A stretch of DNA of 64,000 nucleotides from Paraburkholderia susongensis (lineage in GTDB: Bacteria; Pseudomonadota; Gammaproteobacteria; Burkholderiales; Burkholderiaceae). The notes beneath the pieces were generated by a model. That model did not search any database, was not told the DNA's origin, and worked only from the letters and a program-made list of their open reading frames with translations. Shown here in pieces: positions 25,099 through 33,900 of this stretch; the stretch's first letter is position 1, and every line of letters starts with the position of its first letter. A program made the position numbers and the translations under genes. The stretch lies in the NCBI RefSeq assembly GCF_900177725.1, contig NZ_FXAT01000006.1:124001-188000 (forward strand), in the 5' to 3' direction.

Positions 25099-25825
25099 GC
25101 AATGGAGCGGTTTCTCGTACATCGTCACGAATCTCGCGCGCTTTGTCCGCCCGAATGAGATTACCTTCAGCGGCGTGAACTCCACGCCGCCCATGCTTGC
25201 GTGTCTGCTTGCAAAGCGCGCGTATGAGTGGGACTTCGTCTATATCAACGTCGCGGGCGGCGTCGATCCGACACCCTCCTGCGTGCCGATTTCGAGCTCC
25301 GACCCGCTGCTGGCGGAAGGCTCAGCGTCGATTTTCGCCAACGAGGACTTCTACGACCTGTGCACGCGCGGCCGCATGGACCTTACGTTCCTCGGCGCGG
25401 CCCAGCTCGATGGGGCGGGCTGCGCGAACAATTCGTGCATCGGCGAATGGGCGCATCCGAAAGTACGCTTGCCAGGCGGCGGCGGCGGTGCCGTGATGTT
25501 GCCAACGGCAAAACGCGCCTGCACCTGGCGCACGGAACACTCGAAGCGCACGCTGGTCGAGAAACTCGACTTCGTCACGTCGTGGGGCGGCATGCACGGT
25601 GTCGTCACGCCGATCGCCGTGTTCGTGAAGCGCGATGGCAGGCTCGCGCTGCAATCGTGGCACCCGGAATCGAGTCTCGAAGAAGTGCGCGAGCGCACTG
25701 GCTTCACGTTCGATGCCACCGGCGCCGAACCCACTGCCCCGCCCACGGCGCGCGAGCGCGAGGCGCTCCAGTCGCTCGACCCGCAAGGGCAATTCGAGCG
25801 CGATGCAGCCATTCGACTCAGGTAA
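25091..25825 (+). CDS. family I CoA-transferase, beta subunit (IpdB/GctB-like)
   Basis: A 244-residue partner of the alpha subunit. It contains SSSDPLLAEGSASIFANEDFYDLCTRGRMDLTFLGAAQLD, typical of the glutaconate/IpdB group, then GCANNSCIGEW and the glycine-rich LPGGGGGAVML. The usual catalytic glutamate of family I transferases is not obvious; the E in LAEGS is a candidate. The ATG at 25091 is preceded by GGAGG and overlaps the alpha gene by eight bases. The C-terminal 60 residues are polar. Together the pair should move CoA between acids or open a ring on a CoA thioester. Confidence 0.87.
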   Translation: MAEQWSGFSYIVTNLARFVRPNEITFSGVNSTPPMLACLLAKRAYEWDFVYINVAGGVDPTPSCVPISSSDPLLAEGSASIFANEDFYDLCTRGRMDLTFLGAAQLDGAGCANNSCIGEWAHPKVRLPGGGGGAVMLPTAKRACTWRTEHSKRTLVEKLDFVTSWGGMHGVVTPIAVFVKRDGRLALQSWHPESSLEEVRERTGFTFDATGAEPTAPPTAREREALQSLDPQGQFERDAAIRLR

Positions 25826-25830
25826 CCAAC

Positions 25831-27363
25831 GTGAAGACATCGACTGCATTGGATCTGGAGAGTAGACCGGCGAGTCTCGCGCAGGCGTTTCAGCAGTATT
25901 GGCAGCAGCCTGACGTGCACGAACGTCCCGCATTAACCGATGGAGTGCGAACGATTTCGTACGCCGGCCTCGCACGCGAAACCGGCGCGGTCGCGGCAAA
26001 TCTTCTGCGGCACGACGCACGTCCCGGCGATGCCGTCGCGATCGTGATGACGCGTTCACTCGATGCCGTGATCATGCTGCTGGCGTCGATCCGCGCGGGC
26101 TTGTGCCCATGTGTGTTCGAACCGAAGCTTCCCGCGCAGGAAGTCAGCGCGCGACTCATCGAAACGAACGCGCGGCTTGTCGTGCACGATACCGACAATC
26201 TGCCGCTCGTCAGCGAGCTAACCGTACCTGCTGCGGCCAGGACAGTTCAGTTTGCCAGTTTGACCGAGGCAGCGCATTTGCAACCTGTCGATGTCCCCAC
26301 GACGTGCGCCGCCCTGCTGCTCTTCACATCGGGCAGCACGGGACGGCCCAAAGTCGTGCAGCTCACGCAGGCGGCGCTTCTGAACAACGCGCTCGGCGTG
26401 CTCGAGCAAAGCGCACTGTCGAGCGACGACTGTCTGCTGCACGTGATGCCGATCTACCATACCAACGGCGTGAACAACCAGCTTTTCACACCGCTGCTCG
26501 CGGGCGCGACCGTCGTGTTCTGTCCGCGCTTTCGGGCGGAGGACATGCCCGAGCTGATGAAGCGCTACAAGCCGACCATCATCACCGGCGTGCCGACGAT
26601 GTACTCGCGCATGCTCGCGCAACAGTTCGACGCCGAAGCGCTTGCAAGCCTGCGTATGGCGCGTTGCGGCTCGGCACCCATCACCGAGGCGCTGCATCGT
26701 GAAGTCGAAGCGAAACTCGGCTGCGTGCTCGTCATTTCGTATGGTTTGTCGGAGGCCACGTGCACGAGCACGCTCAATCCACCGACGGCACGCCGTATCG
26801 GTTCGGTTGGCAAGGTGCTGCCCGGACAGACCGTCAAGCTGCAGGCAGCCGATGGCGCCATGACCGACGCGGCGGAAATCGAAGGTGAAATCTGTATTGC
26901 GGGGCCGAACCTCATGACCGGCTACCTCGGTGCAGCGGACGCCACCGCGAGGACTGTCACCAACGGCTGGCTGCATACCGGCGACCTCGGCCGCTTCGAC
27001 GACGACGGCTATCTTTATGTGACGGGCCGCATCAAGGACGTCATTATCCGCGGTGGCGAAAACCTGTCGCCCTTGCTGATCGAAAGCGTAATCGTCGCTG
27101 ACGACGACGTCGCCGCGTGCTGCGTGGTCGGGCGCGCGGACCACGACCTCGGTGAAGTGCCAGTGGCATTCGTGGTGCCGAAAGATCGTACCTGGGCCGA
27201 TGCCAAACGCGTGCAGGAGGCTGTGAGAAGGCGTCTTTCGCGCATTTACGTGCCGCACGACGTGGTGTTCGTGGAGTCATTACCCGAGACTGCGGTCGGA
27301 AAGGTGGACAGAAAAGCATTGGCGGCACGACTGCGCGCTGGCGAATACAAAAGCATGACCTAG
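25831..27363 (+). CDS. AMP-forming acyl-CoA ligase (AMP-binding enzyme)
   Basis: A 510-residue ANL-superfamily adenylating enzyme. The phosphate-binding motif LLFTSGSTGRPKVVQ lies near residues 165-180, the YGLSEATCTS motif in the middle, GWLHTGDLGRFDDDGYLYVTGRIKDVIIRGGENLSP near residue 380-415, and the catalytic lysine in the PETAVGKVDRKAL tail. I take the GTG at 25831, five bases after the beta-subunit stop, as the start; the only ribosome site is a weak AGG. It is the last gene of the operon and would convert a carboxylic acid to its CoA ester with release of AMP. Confidence 0.9.
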   Translation: MKTSTALDLESRPASLAQAFQQYWQQPDVHERPALTDGVRTISYAGLARETGAVAANLLRHDARPGDAVAIVMTRSLDAVIMLLASIRAGLCPCVFEPKLPAQEVSARLIETNARLVVHDTDNLPLVSELTVPAAARTVQFASLTEAAHLQPVDVPTTCAALLLFTSGSTGRPKVVQLTQAALLNNALGVLEQSALSSDDCLLHVMPIYHTNGVNNQLFTPLLAGATVVFCPRFRAEDMPELMKRYKPTIITGVPTMYSRMLAQQFDAEALASLRMARCGSAPITEALHREVEAKLGCVLVISYGLSEATCTSTLNPPTARRIGSVGKVLPGQTVKLQAADGAMTDAAEIEGEICIAGPNLMTGYLGAADATARTVTNGWLHTGDLGRFDDDGYLYVTGRIKDVIIRGGENLSPLLIESVIVADDDVAACCVVGRADHDLGEVPVAFVVPKDRTWADAKRVQEAVRRRLSRIYVPHDVVFVESLPETAVGKVDRKALAARLRAGEYKSMT

Positions 27364-27740
27364 ACGGTATCAGGAACTTCGGAGTACTGGATTGCGTGGA
27401 CAGGCATAAGCATGGCGAAGACGACAAAATGCAGACCTGCGAGTGTTTCGGGCAAGCATTCGCAGTCACGTGCGAGGGCGCTGTCACCTTAAAACGATGC
27501 CAGGCGGCAAAGTGTGCGGCGAGCTGTCTGCGATAGAGTGAGGCGCGTAGCAGATGTCGCTTGAGCGCGAGCGGCGCCCCCTCGCGATGAACTGATCGTG
27601 ATCCGGCCACCACCGTTCGCAGCTTTGCTGATTTTCTTATGTGCATTGATTGGTTGGATTCAGGCACTGGCGAATTTAACGTGAACGTCCGCGGCCTATG
27701 AGCCGACGCCGCTTACGTTTCTCTTCTCCAGGAGCCTCGC
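27364..27740. other. 377-bp intergenic region, no gene recognised
   Basis: I find no convincing coding frame, RNA gene or strong hairpin here. Only the last 20 bases are explained, by the ribosome binding site AGGAG of the TauD-like gene. The middle part contains several short cysteine-rich open frames in both directions that look like chance or a decayed element. Confidence 0.4.
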
Positions 27741-28688
27741 ATGAGCGCAGCCGCATTGCACGAAGTACAGCCGATCGAAATCAACCCGCTGTCGGCGCAT
27801 ATCGGCGCCGAGATTCACGGCGTCGATCTGACGCGGAAATTGGAACCTGGTCAGGTCGCGCAGATTCGTGCAGCCTTGCTGAAATGGCGTGTGGTATTTT
27901 TCCGCGAGCAGTTTCTCACGCATGAGCAGCACATCGCCTTCGCTGCTCAATTCGGCGAACTGACGCTGGGGCATCCGGTGTTCGGACACGTCGAAGGTCA
28001 TCCCGAGGTCTATTCGATCTCGAAGTACCGTAAGGCGACGCGTTTCGAAGGTCAAACGCTGTTGCGTCCATGGACCGGCTGGCATACGGACGTGACGGCG
28101 GCGCTCAATCCACCGTGGGCATCGATTCTGCGGGGCGTCACCATTCCGCCGTATGGCGGCGACACGCAATGGACCAATCTGGCGATCGCCTACGAGAAAC
28201 TGTCGAAGCCGCTGCGGACTTTCGTCGATGGCTTGCGCGGCATTCATCGTTTCACGCCGCCGGCCGGCGCAACCGGCACGGATGCCTTTGTCAAAGCCGT
28301 CGAACAGCGCGCGCTCGTCACCGAGCATCCGCTCGTCAGGGTCCATCCGGAAACGGGCGAACGAGTGCTCTACGTGAGTCCGAGCTTTCTGAAATCGATC
28401 GTCGATGTGACGCCGCGCGAAAGCCAGGCGCTACTCGAACTGCTGTGGGAACACGTGACACGGCCCGAATTCACCGTGCGCTTCAAGTGGGAAGCCGGCA
28501 GTATCGCGTTCTGGGACAACCGCAGCACCGCCCACCTCGCGCCCACGGATATTTTCGATCTCGACTTCGACCGGCAGCTGTATCGCACGACGCTCGTCGG
28601 AGATGTGCCGGTGGGGCCTGACGGGCAGCAATCGGTGGCCCTCGAGGGCTCGCCTGTCGGCGCTGCCGCGGCGACCGCGTTGAACTGA
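27741..28688 (+). CDS. TauD/TfdA family alpha-ketoglutarate-dependent dioxygenase
   Basis: A 315-residue Fe(II)/2-oxoglutarate dioxygenase. The iron facial triad is visible as H115 and D117 (GWHTDVTAALNPP) and H265 (NRSTAHLAPTD); the 2-oxoglutarate-binding arginine is about R282 (LYRTTLVGD). AGGAG precedes the ATG. Family members hydroxylate the carbon next to sulfonate or sulfate esters so that sulfite, or sulfate with an aldehyde, is released. With a sulfonate-type ABC transporter, a flavin monooxygenase and a sulfite dehydrogenase in the next 8 kb, taurine, sulfonate or alkyl sulfate use is likely; the exact substrate is not decided. Confidence 0.88.
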   Translation: MSAAALHEVQPIEINPLSAHIGAEIHGVDLTRKLEPGQVAQIRAALLKWRVVFFREQFLTHEQHIAFAAQFGELTLGHPVFGHVEGHPEVYSISKYRKATRFEGQTLLRPWTGWHTDVTAALNPPWASILRGVTIPPYGGDTQWTNLAIAYEKLSKPLRTFVDGLRGIHRFTPPAGATGTDAFVKAVEQRALVTEHPLVRVHPETGERVLYVSPSFLKSIVDVTPRESQALLELLWEHVTRPEFTVRFKWEAGSIAFWDNRSTAHLAPTDIFDLDFDRQLYRTTLVGDVPVGPDGQQSVALEGSPVGAAAATALN

Positions 28689-28707
28689 AAATCCGGTACC
28701 AATGCAA

Positions 28708-28739
28708 GATCCGGCACTCGGTGTCACGAGTGCCGGATC
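28708..28739 (+). terminator. strong hairpin after the TauD-like gene
   Basis: GATCCGGCACTCG at 28708-28720 and CGAGTGCCGGATC at 28727-28739 form a perfect 13-bp stem with a six-base loop, beginning 20 bp after the dioxygenase stop. It lies between convergent genes and could stop transcription from both sides. There is no T-run after it, so it is only terminator-like. Confidence 0.5.
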
Positions 28740-28864
28740 CCTGGCAAAACGATCGGCGTTCAACGCGTTGACCAGCAGTTGCGTCCGCGACCGTGCGTCA
28801 GGCCGCCGGCACGGGCTGCCCCGCTCATGCCGACGATCGCATCGGCGCATTATTTATCAGCGCG

Positions 28865-29443
28865 TCATAGCCGTCCCGGACGCGGATCGGCAACGAAGCC
28901 ATTGCGGTTGGGCATCACCACGAGCGGCAATGACGCGGCGTCCAGCCGTGTTTCCGCCGGGACGATGCCATTCTGGTTGAGCAGGAACGCGCTGAGCGCA
29001 TACACGTCGTCGGCGGACAGCGACTCGGGCGCGTTGTACGGCATCGCGCGGCGGATATAGTCGAAGAGCGTCGTCGCATAGGGCCAGTAGCTGCCCACCG
29101 TGCGCTTTGGTTTCGCACTGGCGAGCGTGCCTCGCCCGCCGACCAGCGGATCGCCGAGACCGCCCTCGCCGAGCGCGCCGTGACACATCGCGCACTTCGC
29201 CGCAAAAAGACGCGCGCCAGTGGCCACGTCGCCACTGCCCGCGGGCAGGCCCTGCCCATCCGGCGCGACGTCGATGTTCCACGCGGCAAGCTCGCGCTCG
29301 CCGAGCGGCGTGCCGATGCCGTGGCCCGCTGCCACGCTCTGCACATCCGGCGCAATCGACGAACATGCAGCCAGCGCCGTCAACGCCAGCAATGGGACCA
29401 GCGCAACGCGCACGAACCCATGCCTCGAGCGGCCGTCACGCAT
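28865..29443 (-). CDS. monoheme cytochrome c, SoxD-like sulfite dehydrogenase subunit (lipoprotein)
   Basis: A 192-residue secreted cytochrome. A lipoprotein signal ends in the lipobox LAAC at residues 24-27, so the mature protein is probably membrane-anchored in the periplasm. The heme site CAMCHG is at residues 84-89. The part after it (SYWPYATTLFDYIRRAMP, then LSADDVYALSAFLLNQNGIV) strongly resembles cytochrome subunits of SoxCD-type sulfite dehydrogenases. The start overlaps the SoxC-like gene by eight bases. It would take electrons from the molybdenum subunit and pass them to the respiratory chain. It is shorter than the diheme SoxD of classical sulfur oxidisers. Confidence 0.87.
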   Translation of the reverse strand: MRDGRSRHGFVRVALVPLLALTALAACSSIAPDVQSVAAGHGIGTPLGERELAAWNIDVAPDGQGLPAGSGDVATGARLFAAKCAMCHGALGEGGLGDPLVGGRGTLASAKPKRTVGSYWPYATTLFDYIRRAMPYNAPESLSADDVYALSAFLLNQNGIVPAETRLDAASLPLVVMPNRNGFVADPRPGRL

Positions 29444-30710
29444 TGCGCACCTCGCCGCTCGTCTCGACGCGCCACTGCTGGATCGCGTTGTAGTGGTACT
29501 GCGAGTTCAGGCCGCGCGCGGCGACGAGTTCGGCGCGTGTCGGCTGCACGTAGCCGCTCGAATCGGTGGCACGCGACAAAATCGCGGCGGCGCCACCGTC
29601 CCACTGCCAATCCGCGCGAAAACGCGTGAGTGCGCGATCGTGAATCACGCCGTCGAGGCGTGCGAGCCGCCAGTTCGCCCCGCCATCGGTCGACACTTCG
29701 ACCTTGCGGATCGTCCCTCGCCCCGACCATGCCAGCCCAGTGATCGGGTAGTAGCCGTGCGCGGTGAGACGATGCCCCGGCGACGGCCGCGTAATCACCG
29801 ACTTCGCGTCCATCTCGAACGCGAACTGCCGCGCGGTGCCGTTGGCCAGCAGGCTCGTGTATTTCGAGGTTTCCTCGCGCGTTTGCAACGGCGCGTCGAC
29901 CACTTTGAGCCGCCGCAGCCATTTGACGTTCGTATTGCCTTCGAAGCCCGGCACGATCAGACGCAGCGGATAACCGTTCTCCGGGCGCAGACGTTCGCCG
30001 TTCTGTGCATAGACGACGAGCGCTCTCTCGAGTATCCGCTCGAGCGGCAAGCTGCGTGTCATCACAGCCGCGTCGGCGCCCTCGGCCAGCAGCCAGCCGT
30101 TCGCCGCATCGATCGGCTTTGCGAGACCGCCCACTTCGTCGAGCAACGTCGACAGTCGCACGCCGGTCCACTCGCAGCACGACAGCAGACCATGCGTGAG
30201 CTGCACGGGCAAGCCGCTCGGACCGTTCCACTCGCTGCCGGTATTGCCGGAACATTCGAGAAAATGAATCCGCGATTCGGATGGCAGGCGCAACAGGTCG
30301 TCCATCGTAAACAGCTTCGGCGTTCGCACGAAGCCGTGAATCGCCAGTCGATGCCGATCGGGATGAATGTCCGGCACGCCGCCATGATGGCGCTCGTAAG
30401 TCAGACCGTTAGGCGTGATCGTGCCGTGCAGATCGGCCAGCGGCGTCATCGACGAAGCCGCACCCGGTACCGGCCACGCGCGTGCGCTGCGCCGCACGAC
30501 ATCCGCTTCGTACGGCGATGGCACGCCATACGGATGGTCGAGTACCGGCGCACCCGGCACGCGGCTCGAGGGCGCGATCTCCAGTGGCTTGAGCAGATCG
30601 GCGGCCGTCGCAGCCTGCGACGCGGCGAAACTGCCCGCGGCGAGCCGGCCAAGCAGCCGCCGGCGCGTGCGCGAAGGGGGCGAATCCATCGCGGAATTGC
30701 GCATATCCAT
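29436..30710 (-). CDS. soxC: SoxC-like sulfite dehydrogenase, molybdopterin subunit
   Basis: A 424-residue molybdenum enzyme of the sulfite oxidase family. A twin-arginine signal (TRRRLLGRLAAGS, residues 15-27) predicts export in folded form. The molybdenum-ligating cysteine is at about C153 (HFLECSGNTGSEW). The C-terminal dimerisation domain shows GRGTIRKVEVSTDGGANW and the SoxC-typical close YHYNAIQQW. The start is uncertain: ATGs at 30710, 30704 and 30689 are all in frame and none has a clear ribosome site. It forms a pair with the overlapping cytochrome gene. No other sox genes are here, so it probably oxidises sulfite set free from organosulfur compounds. It is divergent from the ABC transporter genes. 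Confidence 0.86.
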   Translation of the reverse strand: MDMRNSAMDSPPSRTRRRLLGRLAAGSFAASQAATAADLLKPLEIAPSSRVPGAPVLDHPYGVPSPYEADVVRRSARAWPVPGAASSMTPLADLHGTITPNGLTYERHHGGVPDIHPDRHRLAIHGFVRTPKLFTMDDLLRLPSESRIHFLECSGNTGSEWNGPSGLPVQLTHGLLSCCEWTGVRLSTLLDEVGGLAKPIDAANGWLLAEGADAAVMTRSLPLERILERALVVYAQNGERLRPENGYPLRLIVPGFEGNTNVKWLRRLKVVDAPLQTREETSKYTSLLANGTARQFAFEMDAKSVITRPSPGHRLTAHGYYPITGLAWSGRGTIRKVEVSTDGGANWRLARLDGVIHDRALTRFRADWQWDGGAAAILSRATDSSGYVQPTRAELVAARGLNSQYHYNAIQQWRVETSGEVRNA

Positions 30711-30777
30711 TCAGTGGGACCGATGTGAAATGCGCTGACGGTAACGGGCGCGGCGGCGAACGGCAACCAAGCAAAGT

Positions 30778-30864
30778 TCATAACGTTATGAGCATCGCCC
30801 TCCCCTTCCTCACCGGCCCAGCACGCAAATGACAACCGCCGATAACGATTCGAGGATTCGTTAT
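30778..30864. promoter_or_regulatory. divergent soxC / ABC-transporter control region with two palindromes
   Basis: TCATAACGTTATGA at 30778-30791 is a perfect 14-bp palindrome. A second inverted repeat, ATAACGA at 30842-30848 and TCGTTAT at 30858-30864, repeats the ATAACG core 50 bp away. Both lie in the 293-bp gap between the SoxC start (30710) and the binding-protein start (31004). Two sites with a common core suggest a regulator acting on both units, for instance in response to sulfur limitation. The regulator is not visible in the window. Confidence 0.45.
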
Positions 30865-31003
30865 TGGAGTGCGCGGCCGCACCTTCCTATACTCGATTGC
30901 GCTTTGCACCTGGCCGCGCAGGGCGCCGAATGCCCAACCCGATGACTGCCGGTTCGGTCCGGCCTGCTCGCGCGCCGCCCCACCTCGCTTCACCACGGAA
31001 ACC

Positions 31004-32071
31004 ATGCGCTATTTCAAGCTACTGAAATCTCTTGCGGTATGCGCCGCCTTGAGCACCGCCACGCTTCACGCGTATGCCGACAAGCTCTCCGTCATTCGCA
31101 TCGGCGTCGCGCAGCAAGGCGCGGGCGATCCGCCCACGTTCGGCGGCTCACCCGCCGCGACCGTGCAACTGCAACAGTTGCTCGAAAAGGAGTTCGCGGC
31201 GGATGGCATCAAGGTCCAGTGGCTCTTCTTCAAAGGCGCGGGCCCGGCCGTGAACGAAGCGATCGCCGACAAGTCGCTCGACTTTGCGTTTCAAGGTGAT
31301 CTGCCGTCGGTACTCGCGCGCGCCAATGGTCTGAAGACGCATATCCTGCTCGAATCCGGCGTTCGCGTCGGCATCAAGGTTGCCGTGCCTCCGGATTCCG
31401 ACATCCATACGATCAAGGACCTCAAGGGGCGCCGCGTCGCCCTCTTTCGCGGCACCAATCTGCAGCTCGTCGCCGACAATGCGCTCGCGGCGAACCAGCT
31501 CGACGAACGCGACCTGCGCGTGATCAATCTCGATACCGCCAGCGCGCTTGCGGCGCTGGCATCGAAGGGCATCGACGCATCGGTCAACGATTACCACGTG
31601 TACAAGCTGCGCGACGCCGGTCTGGCCAAGGTCGTCTACGAGTCCCAGACCGATGGCCCGCAATTCACGCGGCAATCGCATCTGCTCGTCCTCGACGATT
31701 TCGAACAGGCTCATCCCGATGTCGTGCAGCGCGTCGTCAATGCGTTCGTCAAGGGCGCGCAGTGGTCGTCCGATGAAAACAACCGCGATGCGCTGTTCAA
31801 ACTCTGGGCCAGAAGCGGCGTGAGCTATGCATCGTGGCAGGCCGAGTTCGCGCACCAGACGCTGAAGGAACGCAACTCGCCGCTGATCGATCCGTTCATC
31901 GTCGCGCGCTACAAGGCAGTCGCCCAGGATGCGCTGAAGCTGAAGCTGATCCGCCAGCCCGTCGACGTCGACACGTGGTTCGAACCGCGTTATCTGGACA
32001 ATGCGTTGCGCGCGCAAAAGCTCGACCATTACTGGACACGCTACGACGCAGCCGGCAAGCCGCTTACCTAA
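31004..32071 (+). CDS. ABC transporter substrate-binding protein, aliphatic sulfonate type (SsuA-like)
   Basis: A 355-residue periplasmic receptor. The signal peptide covers roughly residues 1-27 (MRYFKLLKSLAVCAALSTATLHAYA). The mature part has the NMT1/SsuA-like fold: FAFQGDLPSVLARANGL, DLKGRRVALFRGTNLQLVA, GIDASVNDYHVYKLRDAGL. The ATG follows GGAA. The product should capture a sulfonate or related organosulfur compound and hand it to the permeases encoded directly downstream. The family also includes nitrate and taurine receptors; sulfur context favours an organosulfur ligand. Confidence 0.88.
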   Translation: MRYFKLLKSLAVCAALSTATLHAYADKLSVIRIGVAQQGAGDPPTFGGSPAATVQLQQLLEKEFAADGIKVQWLFFKGAGPAVNEAIADKSLDFAFQGDLPSVLARANGLKTHILLESGVRVGIKVAVPPDSDIHTIKDLKGRRVALFRGTNLQLVADNALAANQLDERDLRVINLDTASALAALASKGIDASVNDYHVYKLRDAGLAKVVYESQTDGPQFTRQSHLLVLDDFEQAHPDVVQRVVNAFVKGAQWSSDENNRDALFKLWARSGVSYASWQAEFAHQTLKERNSPLIDPFIVARYKAVAQDALKLKLIRQPVDVDTWFEPRYLDNALRAQKLDHYWTRYDAAGKPLT

Positions 32072-32082
32072 CGGGGTCCACG

Positions 32083-32934
32083 ATGAGCGATACAGCGATC
32101 CCTCTCGCCACGCCAGCCCGTGGCAGCGCTCGCGAGCAACGCACGGCACGCGGCGCACGCGCATGGCTGCGAGGCGCCGCCTGGCGCGTTGCGCCGTGGC
32201 TGTTGCCGGCGCTCCTGCTCGCGCTCTGGACGATCGGCAGCGAGCGCGGCTGGATCGCTCCGCAAATCCTGCCGCCGCCCGCGCGCGTCTATGAGACGTT
32301 CATGGAACTCGCGCGCAGCGGCGATCTCGCGCGCCACACGCTGGTCAGCCTGCAACGGGTGCTGTTCGGTTTCGGCATCGGCACGCTGCTCGGCTTCGCG
32401 CTCGGCGCGGCGCTCGGTTTGTCGCGCACGCTCGAAGCCTATGTGCTGCCGAGCTTCAACGCCGTCGTGCAGATCCCCGTGCTGGGCTGGCTGCCGTTTC
32501 TGCTGCTGCTCGTCGGCGTGGGCGAGCCGCTCAAATACATCCTGATCGCGCACGCCGCGCTCGTGCCCGTCACGCTGAGTACCTTGCAGGGTTTCCGCCA
32601 GACGCCTCACACGCTCGACGAAGTCGCGCGCGGCTATGGCTACAGCCGGTGGCAGCGGATCGTCCACGTGGTGTTGCCCGCCGCAGTGCCGACGCTCGCG
32701 ACCGGCGTGCGGCTCGCGTTCACGAAGGCGTGGCTTGCGCTCGTCGTCGTCGAGCTGGTCGCGTCGTCGGAAGGGCTCGGCTATCTGATCGTCTACGGAC
32801 GGCAGCTGTTTCAGCTCGATCTGGTGATGGCGGCCGTCGTCGTGGTCGGTGCGATCGGATTTATCGTCAACCGCCTGCTCGATGCGCTCGAAGCGCGTCT
32901 GCGGCGCGGCCAGCCGTCCGCGTTCCGCGAGTGA
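32083..32934 (+). CDS. ABC transporter permease, SsuC-like (first)
   Basis: A 283-residue membrane protein with about six hydrophobic segments and the BPD_transp_1 loop (DEVARGYGYSRWQRIVHVVLPAAVPTLATGVRLAF), which contacts the ATPase. The start 11 bp after the receptor stop is the first ATG at the sequence MSDTAIPL; the open frame upstream overlaps the receptor gene and is rejected. It is followed by a second, different permease gene, so the transporter may use a heterodimeric channel, unlike the single SsuC of Escherichia coli. Confidence 0.9.
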   Translation: MSDTAIPLATPARGSAREQRTARGARAWLRGAAWRVAPWLLPALLLALWTIGSERGWIAPQILPPPARVYETFMELARSGDLARHTLVSLQRVLFGFGIGTLLGFALGAALGLSRTLEAYVLPSFNAVVQIPVLGWLPFLLLLVGVGEPLKYILIAHAALVPVTLSTLQGFRQTPHTLDEVARGYGYSRWQRIVHVVLPAAVPTLATGVRLAFTKAWLALVVVELVASSEGLGYLIVYGRQLFQLDLVMAAVVVVGAIGFIVNRLLDALEARLRRGQPSAFRE

Positions 32935-32960
32935 TGCCACGGCAACACAAAGGAATCCTC

Positions 32961-33857
32961 ATGAGCTTTCTTTCGCGCTTTCTTTCTAGCCTCAGCTTGC
33001 CACGCGGCCTGAACCGTTCGAGACGCCAAGGCCCGCCGCCGTGCGACTGCGCGTCCCCGCCGCAGCAGAGCAGGCAGGCCAAAGCCATCGTCACCCGCCG
33101 AAACGCGGCATGGCGCGGCATGCTGTTGCCCATTGTCGCGCTCGCGCTGTGGTCGGTCGTCGCGGCGCTGCATCTCGTGAAAAGCGGCCTGCTGGTGAGC
33201 CCGCTCGCGGTCCTGCAAACCGGCTGGCAGCAAACGGTGAGCGGCGCGTTGGCGCGTGCGCTGTCTGCTTCGCTCGCGCGTGAAGCGAGCGGCTTTGTCA
33301 TCGGCACGCTAGGCGGCCTGCTGCTTGGGAGCCTGCTGGGCTTCTCGCGCATCGCCCGGCGCATGGTGGGACCGAGCTTCGACACATTCAAGCAGATTTC
33401 GCTGTTCGCGTGGATACCGCTGATTTCAGTGTGGTTCGGCCTCGGCGATGCAGCGAAGGTGGTGTTTCTGTCACTGGCGGCGCTCCTGCCGGTTACCGCG
33501 CACACCTGCGACGGCATCCACGCGGTACCGCGCAGCTATATCGAAGTGGCCCGCGCGTTTCGCTATTCGCGGCTGCAACTGGTCACCTACGTGATTCTGC
33601 CCGCCGCGCTGCCGTCGATCTTCACAGGCCTCTATCTGGCGCTGATCTATTCGTGGCTCGCGACGCTCGGCGCCGAATATCTGCTGGTGTCGGGCAGCGG
33701 CATCGGCAATCTGCTGATCGACGGCAGCGAGCAGTTCCGTATGGACCTCGTGCTGTTCGGCATCATCGTCGTGGGCGCGACCGGCTGGGCGCTCAATGCG
33801 TTGGCGCGCCGCGTCGAGCGCGCTCTTTTTGCGCTGCGCCCATTCGGCGCGCCGTGA
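32961..33857 (+). CDS. ABC transporter permease, SsuC-like (second)
   Basis: A 298-residue permease of the same family as its upstream neighbour but clearly divergent from it. A polar, arginine- and proline-rich N-terminal extension of about 48 residues, including the CDC triplet at residues 28-30, precedes the first membrane segment. The ATPase-contact loop reads YIEVARAFRYSRLQLVTYVILPAALPSIFTGLYLAL. AGGA lies eight bases before the ATG. With the first permease and the ATPase downstream it completes an importer. Confidence 0.9.
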   Translation: MSFLSRFLSSLSLPRGLNRSRRQGPPPCDCASPPQQSRQAKAIVTRRNAAWRGMLLPIVALALWSVVAALHLVKSGLLVSPLAVLQTGWQQTVSGALARALSASLAREASGFVIGTLGGLLLGSLLGFSRIARRMVGPSFDTFKQISLFAWIPLISVWFGLGDAAKVVFLSLAALLPVTAHTCDGIHAVPRSYIEVARAFRYSRLQLVTYVILPAALPSIFTGLYLALIYSWLATLGAEYLLVSGSGIGNLLIDGSEQFRMDLVLFGIIVVGATGWALNALARRVERALFALRPFGAP

Positions 33858-33900
33858 TACTGGCGCGAACGCATCCGTCCATTTCTACAGGACCATTCTC

